Source: Roseiflexus castenholzii DSM 13941 (GTDB lineage: Bacteria; Chloroflexota; Chloroflexia; Chloroflexales; Roseiflexaceae). Taken from it: DNA of 64,000 nt. The stretch spans positions 310,001-374,000 of the forward strand of contig NC_009767.1 of NCBI RefSeq assembly GCF_000017805.1, written 5' to 3'. The translations under genes were made by a program, and so were the position numbers. Shown one piece after another: positions 16,968-26,393 of this stretch. Position 1 is the first letter of the stretch, and every line of letters starts with the position of its first letter. Under the pieces are notes generated by a model. The model searched no databases, was not told where the DNA came from, and worked only from the letters and a program-made list of their open reading frames with translations.

Positions 16968-19346
16968 TTACCCTTTGATAACCAGGGGCAGGTAGACCTT
17001 CGGCAGAGTCACCACCACCACATCCACCGGCGTGGTGCGATACAGCAGTCTGCCGTCACCCAGTTGCCCAGAGGAGTTGGCGCCCCAGCACATCACCCCG
17101 CCGCTGCTCGTCCGCGCACAGGTGTGAACCACACCCGCTGCAATGGCCGTCACCCCGCTCACCAGCCCGCTGACCGCCACCGGCGTGCTGCTATCGGTGT
17201 ACGAGCCGTCGCCCAGTTGCCCATACCTGTTGGAAGCCCAGCACCACACCCCGCCGCTGCCGGTCCGCGCACAGGTGTGAAAGCGACCCGCTGCAATGGC
17301 CGTCACTCCGCTCGGCAGCCCGCTGACCGCCACCGGCGTGCTGCTATCGGTGTACGAGCCGTCGCCCAGTTGCCCAGACCAGTTGGCACCCCAGCACCAC
17401 ACCCCGCCGCTGCTGGTCAGCGCACAGGTGTGAAAGCTACCCGCTGCAATGGCCGTCACCCCGCTCGGCAGCCCGCTCACCGCCACCGGCGTGCTGCGGG
17501 CGGTCGTCGTCCCGTCGCCCAGTTGCCCAGAGGAGTTGGCGCCCCAGCACCACACCCCGCCGCTGCTGGTCAGCGCACAGGTGTGCAAGTCACCCGCTGC
17601 AATGGCCATCACCCCGCTCGGTAGCCCGCTGACCGCCACCGGCGTGCTGCGGGCGGTCGTCGTCCCGTCGCCCAGTTGCCCAGACCAGTTGGCGCCCCAG
17701 CACATCACCCCGCCGCTGCTGGTCAGCGCACAGGTGTGAACCCCACCCGATGCAATGGCCGTCACCTCGCTCGGCAGCCCGCTCACCGCCACCGGCGTGC
17801 CGCGGTCGGTCGTCGTCCCGTCGCCCAGTTGCCCAGAGGAGTTGCGGCCCCAGCACCACACCCCGCCGCTGCTCATCAATGCACAGGTGTGAGAGCCACC
17901 CGCCGCAATCGCCGTCACCCCGCTCCCCAGCCCGCTCACCGCCACCGGCGTGCTGCGGTCGGTCGTCGTCCCGTCGCCCAGTTGCCCAGACCAGTTGTCG
18001 CCCCAGCACATCACCCCGCCGCTGCTCGTCCGCGCACAGGTGTGATCATCACCCGCTGCAATCGCCGTCACCCCGCTCACCAGCCCGCTGACCGCCACCG
18101 GCGTGCTGCGGGTGGTCGTCGTCCCGTCGCCCAGTTGCCCGTCCTTGTTGCGACCCCAGCACCTCACTCCGCCGCTGCTCATCAATGCACAGGTGTGAAA
18201 GTCACCCGCCGCAATGGCCGTCACCCCGCTCCCCAGCCCGCTCACCGCCACCGGCGTGCTGCGGTCGGTCGTCGTCCCGTCGCCCAGTTGCCCGAAGAAG
18301 TTGTAACCCCAGCACCACACCCCGCCGCTGCTCGTCAGCGCACAGGTGTGAGAGTCACCCGCTGCAATGGCCGTCACCCCGCTCGCCAGCCCGCTGACCG
18401 CCACCGGCGTGCTGCGGGCGGTCGTCGTCCCGTCGCCCAGTTGCCCAGACCAGTTGGCGCCCCAGCACATCACCCCGCCGCTGCTCGTCCGCGCACAGGT
18501 GTGAAAGCCACCCGCCGCAATCGCCGTCACCCCGCTCGCCAGCCCGCTCACCGCCACCGGCGTGCTGCGGTCGGTCGTCGTCCCGTCGCCCAGTTGCCCA
18601 GACCAGTTGTCGCCCCAGCACCACACCCCGCCGCTGCTCATCAATGCACAGGTGTGAGAGCCACCCGCCGCAATCGCCGTCACCCCGCTCCCCAGCCCGC
18701 TCACCGCCACCGGCGTGCTGCGGTCGGTCGTCGTCCCGTCGCCCAGTTGCCCAGACCAGTTGTCGCCCCAGCACATCACCCCGCCGCTGCTCGTCCGCGC
18801 ACAGGTGTGATCATCACCCGCCGCAATCGCCGTCACCCCGCTCGCCAGCCCGCTCACCGCCACCGGCGTGCTGCGGTCGGTCGTCGTCCCGTCGCCCAGT
18901 TGCCCAGACCAGTTGTCGCCCCAGCACATCACCCCGCCGCTGCTCATCAGCGCACAGGTGTGCGCATAACCCGCTGCAATCGCCGTCACCCCGCTCGTCA
19001 GCCCGCTCACCGCCACCGGCGTGCTGCGGTCGGTCGTCGTCCCGTCGCCCAGTTGCCCAAACCCGTTGCGGCCCCAGCACATCACCCCGCCGCTGCTCGT
19101 CAGCGCACAGGTGTGCGCGCCACCCGCGGCAATGGCCGTGACGCCCTGCAACGGAGAGAAGGACGATGTATGCAGACGTGTGGCTGTTGATGGCGGTTCC
19201 GTGGTTGTTGATGGCGGTTCCGTGGTTGTTGATGGCGGTTCCGTGGTCGTTGGCGTTGGTGCGGTGTGACCGGTCTGCGCGCTCCACAGGATCCCCCCCA
19301 CGACCGACACGACCAGCAACCAGCGCAGTATGGTTCGGTGGTTCAT
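16968..19346 (-). CDS. Secreted RCC1-repeat (beta-propeller) protein
   Basis: 792 residues. A signal peptide (ILRWLLVVSVVGGILWSAQTGHTA) is followed by a low-complexity stem of three TTTEPPS units. Fourteen RCC1-type repeats of about 51 residues follow (consensus GVTAIAAG..HTCAL.SSGGV.CWG.N..GQLGDGTTT.RSTPVAVSGL). Fourteen repeats would fill two seven-bladed propellers. Each repeat has two cysteines (HTCA and CWG), suitable for disulfides outside the cell. The protein ends KVYLPLVIKG, a tail I associate with many secreted Chloroflexota proteins. At DNA level the repeats are 153 bp and very alike, which implies recent duplication or gene conversion. Function is unknown; binding or adhesion is likelier than the eukaryotic GTPase-exchange role of RCC1. 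Confidence 0.9.
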   Translation of the reverse strand: MNHRTILRWLLVVSVVGGILWSAQTGHTAPTPTTTEPPSTTTEPPSTTTEPPSTATRLHTSSFSPLQGVTAIAAGGAHTCALTSSGGVMCWGRNGFGQLGDGTTTDRSTPVAVSGLTSGVTAIAAGYAHTCALMSSGGVMCWGDNWSGQLGDGTTTDRSTPVAVSGLASGVTAIAAGDDHTCARTSSGGVMCWGDNWSGQLGDGTTTDRSTPVAVSGLGSGVTAIAAGGSHTCALMSSGGVWCWGDNWSGQLGDGTTTDRSTPVAVSGLASGVTAIAAGGFHTCARTSSGGVMCWGANWSGQLGDGTTTARSTPVAVSGLASGVTAIAAGDSHTCALTSSGGVWCWGYNFFGQLGDGTTTDRSTPVAVSGLGSGVTAIAAGDFHTCALMSSGGVRCWGRNKDGQLGDGTTTTRSTPVAVSGLVSGVTAIAAGDDHTCARTSSGGVMCWGDNWSGQLGDGTTTDRSTPVAVSGLGSGVTAIAAGGSHTCALMSSGGVWCWGRNSSGQLGDGTTTDRGTPVAVSGLPSEVTAIASGGVHTCALTSSGGVMCWGANWSGQLGDGTTTARSTPVAVSGLPSGVMAIAAGDLHTCALTSSGGVWCWGANSSGQLGDGTTTARSTPVAVSGLPSGVTAIAAGSFHTCALTSSGGVWCWGANWSGQLGDGSYTDSSTPVAVSGLPSGVTAIAAGRFHTCARTGSGGVWCWASNRYGQLGDGSYTDSSTPVAVSGLVSGVTAIAAGVVHTCARTSSGGVMCWGANSSGQLGDGRLLYRTTPVDVVVVTLPKVYLPLVIKG

Positions 19347-19363
19347 TGCATCCTCCGACGGAT

Positions 19364-19474
19364 TTCACCGACTGCTTCACAAAACGATACGCCTGCAACT
19401 GGGGGCAACGTTCTTGCCTCCGTCGTCGCCGAAGAGTATTCACCTACTGCTCCATAAAGCGATACGCCTGCAAC
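19364..19474. repeat. 36-bp direct duplication in RCC1 leader, period 75 bp
   Basis: 19364-19399 and 19439-19474 agree at 32 of 36 positions and share CGATACGCCTGCAAC exactly. The 39-bp insert is unique. Both copies lie between the RCC1 promoter and its ATG, so they would be transcribed in the leader. Confidence 0.8.
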
Positions 19475-19519
19475 GCCGGCATCGGCGGCAACCCGAATTC
19501 GGTCGGTTGCTCTGGCCGA

Positions 19520-19549
19520 AGTATACTGTCTACCGGTCCGGGTTGTCAA
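19520..19549 (-). promoter_or_regulatory. Sigma-70 promoter for the RCC1 gene
   Basis: TTGACA (minus strand, 19544-19549), an 18-bp spacer and TATACT (19520-19525). The start would be near 19513, giving a leader of about 165 nt that contains the 36-bp duplication. Confidence 0.75.
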
Positions 19550-19765
19550 GGGAAACATTTTTTTCTTGCCCGGCACGCCTGCGCCCACGCGCAGGGCGTT
19601 GGTCGGCTGATGACCTGTCGCGTGGTCACGTTCCGCTGGCGATGCGATGGCGGCGTGGCGATCCCCGCAGGGCGGTCGGTGAGCGGGGGCGGAGCGCGGC
19701 ACGCGCTGCTGCGCTCGCTTGCCGATACCCCTTCTGCATCCTGGCGTCTTGGTGTTTTCGTGTTA

Positions 19766-19912
19766 TACCAATGACCTGTGACCATCCGGCATGGTCGCCC
19801 CGAACAGAGCGAGGGGTCGTGCGCGACCCGCTCAGATTCCTCGCTGCGCTCGGAATGACCCGTCGCTGCGCGCCGAATGACAAGCATGCGGCATCTTCAA
19901 TCGTCATTGGTA
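19766..19912 (+). mobile_element. Dispersed TIR element, copy d
   Basis: Bounded by TACCAAT and ATTGGTA and flanked by TTA on both sides (19763-19765 and 19913-19915). It contains one extra 22-bp-type unit (GGAATGACCCGTCGCTGCGC). Confidence 0.88.
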
Positions 19913-20057
19913 TTAAGGGTCGCGCGTTCGTTCTCCCAACCTTTGCCGCCTTCAATCTGCACCCTCTGCATCCACGATGCCCCACGTTCCGCCCGATTAC
20001 GGTACAATGTACAAAAATATGACATCGTAACGAATGGCGGAGAAGGGAAACGCATTC

Positions 20058-22067
20058 ATGCACCTGCGGTTTGCTCTCTTGATCATCGCGCTCTTCTTGA
20101 GCGCGTGTGCGGTTCCGTCGGCATCGAATCCGACGCCAACCCTGGCGCCGGGCGCCGAAGCATTGCTCGGCGCGCCGACGACAACGCCGGTTCCGGCGCC
20201 GACCGCGGCGCCGGGGTCTACGGTCGCGCCAACGGCGACGGCGGTGCGGACGGTTGCACGCTATGAAACGGCAAATTGCGAATTTCCGCCGCCAGGCGGT
20301 GTCTCGGTCGAGTGCGGTTGGCTGACAGTCCCGGAGGATCGCGCGAAACCCGATAATGGCAGAGAAGTGCGCCTCCACGTCGCCATTTTTCGCAGCACCC
20401 GCCCCGACCCGCCCCCCGATCCCATCGTCTACCTCGAAGGGGGTCCTGGCGTCGATGCGCTGGAGCGCCTGCCATTAGTGTTCGATCTCTGGTTTCGACC
20501 GTTCCTTGCCAATCGCGACTTTATCCTGTACGACCCGCGCGGCGCCGGTTATTCGACTCCGTCGCTGGCGTGCCCTGAGCTGACGAAACTCAGTTTTGAT
20601 ATGCTGCCGATGGATGTTCGCGCTGCTGAAAGTTCGCGTCTCTGGGGCGAAGCGGCGCTCAAATGCCGCGAACGCCTGGTTGCGGAAGGCATTGATCTGG
20701 CGCAGTACAATACGCTCACCGGCGCCGCCGATCTGGAGGACCTGCGCCTGGCGCTCGGCTATGAACAGTGGAACCTGATCGGCAGTTCGTATGGCACGCG
20801 CCTGGCGCTCACCGCCATGCGCGAGTATCCGCAGGGCATTCGGAGCGTGGTGCTCGACTCGACGCGCCCGCCGCAGATCAATGAGTCGCAGACGCCGGCC
20901 GATGCTGAGCGCGCCTTTCAGACGCTGTTTCGCGGTTGCGCCGCCGACCCGGATTGCAATGCGGCGTACCCCGACCTCGAGCGGGTGTTCTATGACCTGG
21001 TAGAGAAACTCAATACGCAACCGGTGACGTTGCCCGGTGTTGATCCGTTTACCGGACGCACCTACGAGGTGTTGATCAACGGCGATACACTGATCAGCAC
21101 ATTGTTCCAGGCGATGTATTCGACGGAAATCATTCCGCTGCTGCCGCGCGCGATCTATGGTGCGGCGCAGAAGAATGAGTTCAGTCTGTGGGTGCGTCTG
21201 ATCATGAACAATGTCTCGCAGAGCGACTATTTCAGTTATGGAGTGATGTATTCCTCACGCTGCTATGATGAGATTCTCTTCGAGACGCGCGAGGCGATGG
21301 CAAAGGCGGATGAACCCTTTCCGCATCAGCAGGACGTGTTCGATATGACGGCGTTCTGGGACATCTGCAACGCCTGGGGTGTCGGTGTGGCGCCGCCAAT
21401 CGAAAATCAGCCGGTGCGCAGCGCTATTCCTGCGCTTATCCTCGCCGGAACCTACGACCCGGCGACGCCGCCGGATGATGGCAAAGAAGCAGTGGCGACG
21501 CTGCGCAACGGTTTCTTCTTCGAGTTCCCATCATCGGGTCACGGCGTTCTTCTCGATGGCGGTTGCCCGTTAAGCATGGCGCTGGCGTTTCTCGATAATC
21601 CGCAGCGCCAACCGGACGCGGCGTGTCTGGCGCAGCTCGGCGGACCGGCGTTCGATGTCGAAGGTGCGGCGGTGCGCATGATCCCGTTCCGCGATAGCGA
21701 TGCGGGTATTGCCGGCGTCACGCCGCAGGGATGGACCAATTTCGGGCAGGGCGTGTATGGCCGTCCGTCAGGTGATGTCGCCATCGTTCAGATGCGGACG
21801 CCGCTTTCGGCGCTCGAAATGCTGGCGAGATTAGACCAGCAGTTCGATCTGGATAGCAAGCCTGAATCGGCGGGTGAGTACCGCAGCGAACGCTATGCCT
21901 GGCAACTCTACACCGCAACGATCCGTGGACAACCGACCGACATTGCGCTGACAGAGGACGGCGGTCGTGCGTTGCTGGTGCTGATGATCAGCGACCCGGG
22001 CAATCGCGATGAGATGTATGAGCAGGTGTTTCTGCCGGTGCTCGATGCGCTGCGGGTGATTTCGTAG
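20058..22067 (+). CDS. Secreted alpha/beta-hydrolase lipoprotein (TAP/prolyl-aminopeptidase-like)
   Basis: 669 residues. The lipoprotein signal LLIIALFLSACA is followed by a Pro/Thr/Ala-rich stalk of about 50 residues. The hydrolase fold has an oxyanion-type loop YLEGGPGVDALE and a DPRGAGYS loop. The nucleophile elbow is LIGSSYGTRLAL (Ser near 246). Asp is in LAGTYDPATPPDDG and His in SSGHGVLLDGGCP, which is the TAP-like C-terminal region typical of tripeptidyl/prolyl aminopeptidases. A further domain of about 130 residues lies past the hydrolase core and is not recognised. ATG 20058 has AGAAGGGA upstream; the in-frame codon at 20034 lies before it. It stands alone with element copy d upstream. 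Peptide substrate is an inference. Confidence 0.85.
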   Translation: MHLRFALLIIALFLSACAVPSASNPTPTLAPGAEALLGAPTTTPVPAPTAAPGSTVAPTATAVRTVARYETANCEFPPPGGVSVECGWLTVPEDRAKPDNGREVRLHVAIFRSTRPDPPPDPIVYLEGGPGVDALERLPLVFDLWFRPFLANRDFILYDPRGAGYSTPSLACPELTKLSFDMLPMDVRAAESSRLWGEAALKCRERLVAEGIDLAQYNTLTGAADLEDLRLALGYEQWNLIGSSYGTRLALTAMREYPQGIRSVVLDSTRPPQINESQTPADAERAFQTLFRGCAADPDCNAAYPDLERVFYDLVEKLNTQPVTLPGVDPFTGRTYEVLINGDTLISTLFQAMYSTEIIPLLPRAIYGAAQKNEFSLWVRLIMNNVSQSDYFSYGVMYSSRCYDEILFETREAMAKADEPFPHQQDVFDMTAFWDICNAWGVGVAPPIENQPVRSAIPALILAGTYDPATPPDDGKEAVATLRNGFFFEFPSSGHGVLLDGGCPLSMALAFLDNPQRQPDAACLAQLGGPAFDVEGAAVRMIPFRDSDAGIAGVTPQGWTNFGQGVYGRPSGDVAIVQMRTPLSALEMLARLDQQFDLDSKPESAGEYRSERYAWQLYTATIRGQPTDIALTEDGGRALLVLMISDPGNRDEMYEQVFLPVLDALRVIS

Positions 22068-22071
22068 GAAG

Positions 22072-22097
22072 AACTGAGAACTGAGAACTGAGAACCG
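22072..22097. repeat. GAACTGA heptad repeat
   Basis: Three to four units of GAACTGA begin 5 bp after the hydrolase stop. They are the reverse complement of the TTCTCAGTTC core in the array before mobA. Confidence 0.7.
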
Positions 22098-22391
22098 GTC
22101 TCCCCGCAGTGACCGTTACCGCTGGTATTCCCCGCCTGCCCCGTCACACCCGCCGCGCGGCGCGACGATCAGGCAGGCGCTGGCAACCTGGTGGTGACAG
22201 TTACCTTTCGCCGCGTTCAACGGCGCAGACCTTTGAGGTCGGTCGCGTGCGCGACTTTCTCGTGACCCGTTCACACCAACATAACGCTCTGGCACGGGCA
22301 GGAATCACGTCTGAGATCCCAAAGGTCGGCAAACCTTCCCACCTTCAACCTGCAATCCTCTCGCCTCCCCTCTCCCTTCTCACCTCTCACC
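22098..22391. other. Convergent gap between hydrolase and efflux permease
   Basis: No gene is seen. The end is C/T-rich, with runs of the CTCTCACCTCTC kind. Confidence 0.4.
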
Positions 22392-23636
22392 TCATTCGTA
22401 CCGCAACGCTTCGATTGGCAGGAGAAGCGCCGCGCGCCGCGCCGGATAGTAGCCGAAGCCGACGCCGATAGCGCACGCAAAGGTCAGCGCCAGGAAAACG
22501 GCAACCCACGAGATCGACACGGACAGCCCGGCAGCCGCGCCAACCAGCGTCACCAATCCAATGGCGCCGGTCACGCCGATCAGACTGCCCGCCACGCTGA
22601 TGGCGACCGCTTCCAGCACAAACTGACTCAGCACATCGCTATCGGTGGCGCCAAGCGCCTTGCGCACGCCGATTTCACGGGTGCGCTCGGTAACCGCCAC
22701 CAGCATGATGTTCATAATGCCAATGCCGCCGACGACCAGGCTGATGCCCGCGACCAGCGCAATAAACCCCGTGATCGCGCCGTTGATGCCTGCCAGCACG
22801 TTGAGCGCCTGCGTCGGCAGGTTCAGGCGGAAATCATCGATTGCGCCATCGGGCACATTGCGGGTTGCGCGCAATGTCGCAGTCACCAGCGCCTCGCCGC
22901 GCGCCACCATCTGTTCGCTCTGCAAACTGATCAGAATGCTGCTCATCTGCAACCCGCGACCAGGCAGGTCCTGACTGCCGGCGATGCGCAACCGCGCCGT
23001 GCTGACCGGCGTCAGAATACGCTGATCGGAAGAGAAAGGTCCGCCAAGTTGTCGCAAGATGCCGACAACCTGGAGCGGTTGTCCGTTGACCTCGATAGTC
23101 TTGCCGATGGCATCTTTCACGTTCTCTTTGCCGAAGAGGTCTTCGGCGATCAGCGCGCCCAACACAGCCACTCGCGCCGCCTGCCGGTCGTCGTCGTCGG
23201 TCAGGAACCGGCCATACTGCACCGGCACGGTTTGTACCAACTGGTAGTCCTTCGTTGTGCCAACGACGGTTGGGTTGGCGGCAGAACTGCCGAAACGCGC
23301 CTGCACGCGGAGCGAGACTTCGGGAACGATGGTGCGGAAGACATCCGGATGACGCGCCACGAGTTGCTCCAGCGCGCGATAGTCCTGGATCGACAGCAGA
23401 CCGTAGCCGGGAATATCACGCGCGCCACGCGCCTGTGGATCGCCGGGGAGCACCGCAATCCGGCGCGTGCCCAGATCGACGAAGCGCTCGAAGACCTGGC
23501 TCTGCAATGCGTTGCCGAGCGACAGAACGGCGACCAGCGTGGCGGAGCCGATGATGATGCCCAGCATCGTCAGCAGCGAGCGGAACATGTTCGCCCGCAG
23601 GCTGTCAACCGCCATGAGTGCAAGTTCTTTGAACAC
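22392..23636 (-). CDS. MacB/FtsX-type ABC transporter permease
   Basis: 414 residues with the usual MacB-permease plan. One N-terminal membrane helix (FRSLLTMLGIIIGSATLVAVLS) is followed by a large extracytoplasmic domain (about 45-270). Three C-terminal helices make up the FtsX domain (ITGFIALVAGISLVVGGIGIMNIMLV, then EAVAISVAGSLIGV, then LALTFACAIGVGFGYYPARRAA). ERTREIGVRKALGA is the classic family motif on the coupling loop. The start is GTG at 23636, 6 bp after the ATPase stop. It should export a hydrophobic or peptide-like substrate using the adjacent ATPase and adaptor; which one is unknown. Confidence 0.92.
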   Translation of the reverse strand: MFKELALMAVDSLRANMFRSLLTMLGIIIGSATLVAVLSLGNALQSQVFERFVDLGTRRIAVLPGDPQARGARDIPGYGLLSIQDYRALEQLVARHPDVFRTIVPEVSLRVQARFGSSAANPTVVGTTKDYQLVQTVPVQYGRFLTDDDDRQAARVAVLGALIAEDLFGKENVKDAIGKTIEVNGQPLQVVGILRQLGGPFSSDQRILTPVSTARLRIAGSQDLPGRGLQMSSILISLQSEQMVARGEALVTATLRATRNVPDGAIDDFRLNLPTQALNVLAGINGAITGFIALVAGISLVVGGIGIMNIMLVAVTERTREIGVRKALGATDSDVLSQFVLEAVAISVAGSLIGVTGAIGLVTLVGAAAGLSVSISWVAVFLALTFACAIGVGFGYYPARRAALLLPIEALRYE

Positions 23637-23642
23637 GGGCGC

Positions 23643-24476
23643 TTACTCCTGTTCTGTGCGGATAACCGGCACTGCGACCGGTTCTTTTTCGCGCATCGGC
23701 AACTCCAGTTCTTCCGCTGCCGGAACAACGTGGTAATACTCTTGCAAAATGTTCTCGCTTATCCGCCCGTCGCGCAGCCCGATGACCCGATCCATCTGCT
23801 TGCCGATCTCCGGGTCGTGCGTGACGATGACGATGGTGATGCCCTGTTCGCGGTTCAACTGCCGAAAGAGCGCCATGATCTCCGCGCCGGTGCGCGTGTC
23901 GAGCGCGCCAGTCGGTTCGTCGGCGAGCACCATTGCCGGATTGCTCACCAGCGCACGGGCGATGGCGACGCGCTGCTTCTGACCGCCAGAGAGTTCATTC
24001 GGGCGGTTGTTCATTTTTGCGCCCAGTCCAACGGCTTCAAGCGCCTGACGGGCGCGCTCCTCACGCTCGCGCGCACCGACACGCCCGTAGACGAGCGGCA
24101 GTTCCACATTCTTCAGGGCGGTCAGCCGCGGCAACAGGTTGAAGTTCTGGAAGACGAAACCGAGTTTCTGGTTGCGCACCCGCGCCTGCTGCACACGATC
24201 GAGTTTGCTGACGTCCTGCCCGTCGAGCCAGTAGGAACCCGACGTCGGCACATCGAGCAGACCCAGGATCGTCATCAGCGTGCTTTTGCCGCTGCCCGAC
24301 GGACCCATAATAGCGACCATCTCGCCGCGATGAATGTCGAGCGATACGTCGTCGAGCGCGCGGAAGCGATTGCCACCAGTGATGAATTCCTTCGTCACAT
24401 GCTCAATGCGCACCACCGGCTCGGTCACGAAATCAATCGCTCCGACCGGAGTAATGTATTCTGTCTCAGGATGCAT
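23643..24476 (-). CDS. MacB-type ABC transporter ATP-binding protein
   Basis: 277 residues. Walker A is GPSGSGKST, the Q-loop FQNFNLL, the signature LSGGQKQRV, Walker B VLADEPTGALD, and the switch His is in IVTHDPE. A C-terminal tail of about 45 residues (ENILQEYYHVVP to the end) has no motif. ATG 24476 has AAGGAG upstream; the frame continues to 24530 without a site. It is the middle gene of adaptor-ATPase-permease. Confidence 0.95.
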   Translation of the reverse strand: MHPETEYITPVGAIDFVTEPVVRIEHVTKEFITGGNRFRALDDVSLDIHRGEMVAIMGPSGSGKSTLMTILGLLDVPTSGSYWLDGQDVSKLDRVQQARVRNQKLGFVFQNFNLLPRLTALKNVELPLVYGRVGAREREERARQALEAVGLGAKMNNRPNELSGGQKQRVAIARALVSNPAMVLADEPTGALDTRTGAEIMALFRQLNREQGITIVIVTHDPEIGKQMDRVIGLRDGRISENILQEYYHVVPAAEELELPMREKEPVAVPVIRTEQE

Positions 24477-24541
24477 GGTTCTGTATCTCCTTGCGTCCTC
24501 CCACAGGTCTGAGCGCCGGTGAGAGGACATGGCATCTAGTC

Positions 24542-26305
24542 TTATCGAGCGCCGGGCAACAGCACCTGCTGCCCTTCCTGCAATCCGCTCACAATTTCGA
24601 CCCGGTCGCCAGCGCGAATGCCAACCTCGACCGGCTGCGCAACCAGAGTTGTGCGCCCGTTGTTGGTGACAATCACATCCACGACGGTCACGCCATTCTC
24701 TTCACGGATCGCCTGAACCGGAACGCTGATTGCGTTTTCGCGCTTCGCGGTGATAATCGTGGCGCTTGCGGTCATACCCGAGCGCACTGGCCGTTCGCCG
24801 GGCGTCACTTCGAGTTCCACCTCATAGGCAGTGACATTGCGCTCATTGGTCGCCTGTGGTGCGATGCGCTGCACCACGCCGGTCAGCGGCGGCGGACCAA
24901 GGGCATCGATCAGGACTTCGACTTCCTGACCGGGCGCAACGCGCGCTACGTCTACTTCATCGACCGTCACAGTAACGTTGAAACGGCTTACGTCGATCAG
25001 CGTCAACACCGGATTCTGACCGGCTTGCTCGCCAGGGGCCACGGTGATGCGCGCGACCACGCCGGTGAAGGGCGCTTTCAGGGTTGTATCATCAAGCCGG
25101 ATCTGCGCCAGGTCGAGCTGTGCCTGCGCCTGCGCCACCCGCGCCTGTGCGCGCGCCAGATCGGTTGCGCGCGGATCGGCAGTCAGGCGCGCCAGGTTGG
25201 CTTCGGCAGCCGCAAGGTTCGCCTGTTGCGCTGCCAGCGCACCCTGACGCTGCTCGCCGAGCAGGCGGGCAAGGTCGGCTTCCGCCTGTGCCAGCGCCGC
25301 GCGCGCAGCAGCAATGCGATCAGGGTTGGGGGTAAGCAGGGCATCGAGGTTTGCCTGTGCGGTTGCGACGCGCGCCTCAGCCTCCGCCAGTCCGGTGATT
25401 TCGTTCTGGCGCGCCGTTTCGTGGGCAATACGCGCCTGATTGAGCGCCCGTTCCGCATCTTGCATAGCGCGCTCCGCCTGCGCGAACGCATCGGCATAGG
25501 CGCGCTTGCCTGCATCGGTGAGTGGCGCGCCGGTCAACGGGTCCTTGCCGTCCGCCTCGACCCGCGCCAGATTGTCGCGCGCGGCGGCGAAGGCAGTCTG
25601 CGCATCGCGCAAACGATTGGCGCGCTCGAACACCTGGCGTTCGGCATCGATCTTGGCGGTTGCAAGAGCGCTGCGCTGCCGATCAAGCGCCGCCTGCGCT
25701 TCGGTGAGCGCCGCGCGCGCTGCCGTCAATTCATCGTTGTTCGGCGCCCCTTGCAGGGCGCTCAGGCGGGCGCGCGCCTCCTCGACACGGGCGCGGGCTG
25801 CGGCGATGTCGGCGTTTGTAACACTGCCAGCGGTTTGCGCCAGCGCACCCCGTGCAGATTCGACCTGCGCCTGTGCCTGTGCGATTTCTTCCGGCGTTGC
25901 GCCCTCCTGCAACTGCCGCAGATCGGCTTCTGCTTGCGCCAGCGCCGCGCGCGCCGACGCTATCTGCGCCTCGGCTTCGCGGCTGTCGAGCCGGATCAGC
26001 GGCGCACCGGCCTGAACCAGATCGCCTTCGGCGACCAGGATGTCGGCGACGCGACCGGGGAGGGTAAAACCAAGCGCCGCTTCCTGGCGCGGTTCGATGC
26101 GTCCGGTGGCGCTGATGCCGGCAATGAGCGTTTCACGGGTAATGGTGACCGGCGTGCCACCCCGAAGCGGATCGGCGCCGCTGCCCGCCAGCCGTGGCAC
26201 AACCAGAGTGGCGACGACAGCAACTATTAATACTGCCGCGATAATGACCGGCAGCGAAGGCCGGGGAAACCGTACACCAGGTTTTGCCTGTGGAACAGAA
26301 GTCAC
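24542..26305 (-). CDS. HlyD/MacA-family adaptor with very long alpha-hairpin
   Basis: 587 residues. A single N-terminal membrane helix (PVIIAAVLIVAVVATLVVP) is followed by a lipoyl/barrel-sandwich half (GRVADILVAEGDLVQAGAPL). The next roughly 300 residues are Ala/Gln/Glu-rich coiled coil (segments like AQAQVESARGALAQ). The second barrel half is APFTGVVARITVAPGEQ, and beta-barrel and membrane-proximal domains follow. The hairpin is about three times longer than in Gram-negative MacA, which suggests it spans a thick envelope or bridges to a partner. The GTG at 26305 is chosen for its AAGGAGA site; the upstream ATG at 26332 has none. It is the first gene of the efflux set, 88 bp after tetR. Confidence 0.9.
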   Translation of the reverse strand: MTSVPQAKPGVRFPRPSLPVIIAAVLIVAVVATLVVPRLAGSGADPLRGGTPVTITRETLIAGISATGRIEPRQEAALGFTLPGRVADILVAEGDLVQAGAPLIRLDSREAEAQIASARAALAQAEADLRQLQEGATPEEIAQAQAQVESARGALAQTAGSVTNADIAAARARVEEARARLSALQGAPNNDELTAARAALTEAQAALDRQRSALATAKIDAERQVFERANRLRDAQTAFAAARDNLARVEADGKDPLTGAPLTDAGKRAYADAFAQAERAMQDAERALNQARIAHETARQNEITGLAEAEARVATAQANLDALLTPNPDRIAAARAALAQAEADLARLLGEQRQGALAAQQANLAAAEANLARLTADPRATDLARAQARVAQAQAQLDLAQIRLDDTTLKAPFTGVVARITVAPGEQAGQNPVLTLIDVSRFNVTVTVDEVDVARVAPGQEVEVLIDALGPPPLTGVVQRIAPQATNERNVTAYEVELEVTPGERPVRSGMTASATIITAKRENAISVPVQAIREENGVTVVDVIVTNNGRTTLVAQPVEVGIRAGDRVEIVSGLQEGQQVLLPGAR

Positions 26306-26393
26306 GAGTCTCTCCTTTGAACAAAACTTCACCTATGCCTTTCCACAGCAATTGCGAAAAGGCGTCTCGAAAGCAATCGCCCGTCGGGGCAGT

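Noticed and set aside
17676..19190. 504-codon plus-strand frame opposite the RCC1 gene
   Set aside because: It arises from the repeated, GC-biased RCC1 coding strand. The product is low-complexity Arg/His/Pro/Ala with no start signal.
24491..26230. 579-codon plus-strand frame opposite the adaptor gene
   Set aside because: Mirror of the Ala/Gln-rich coiled coil.
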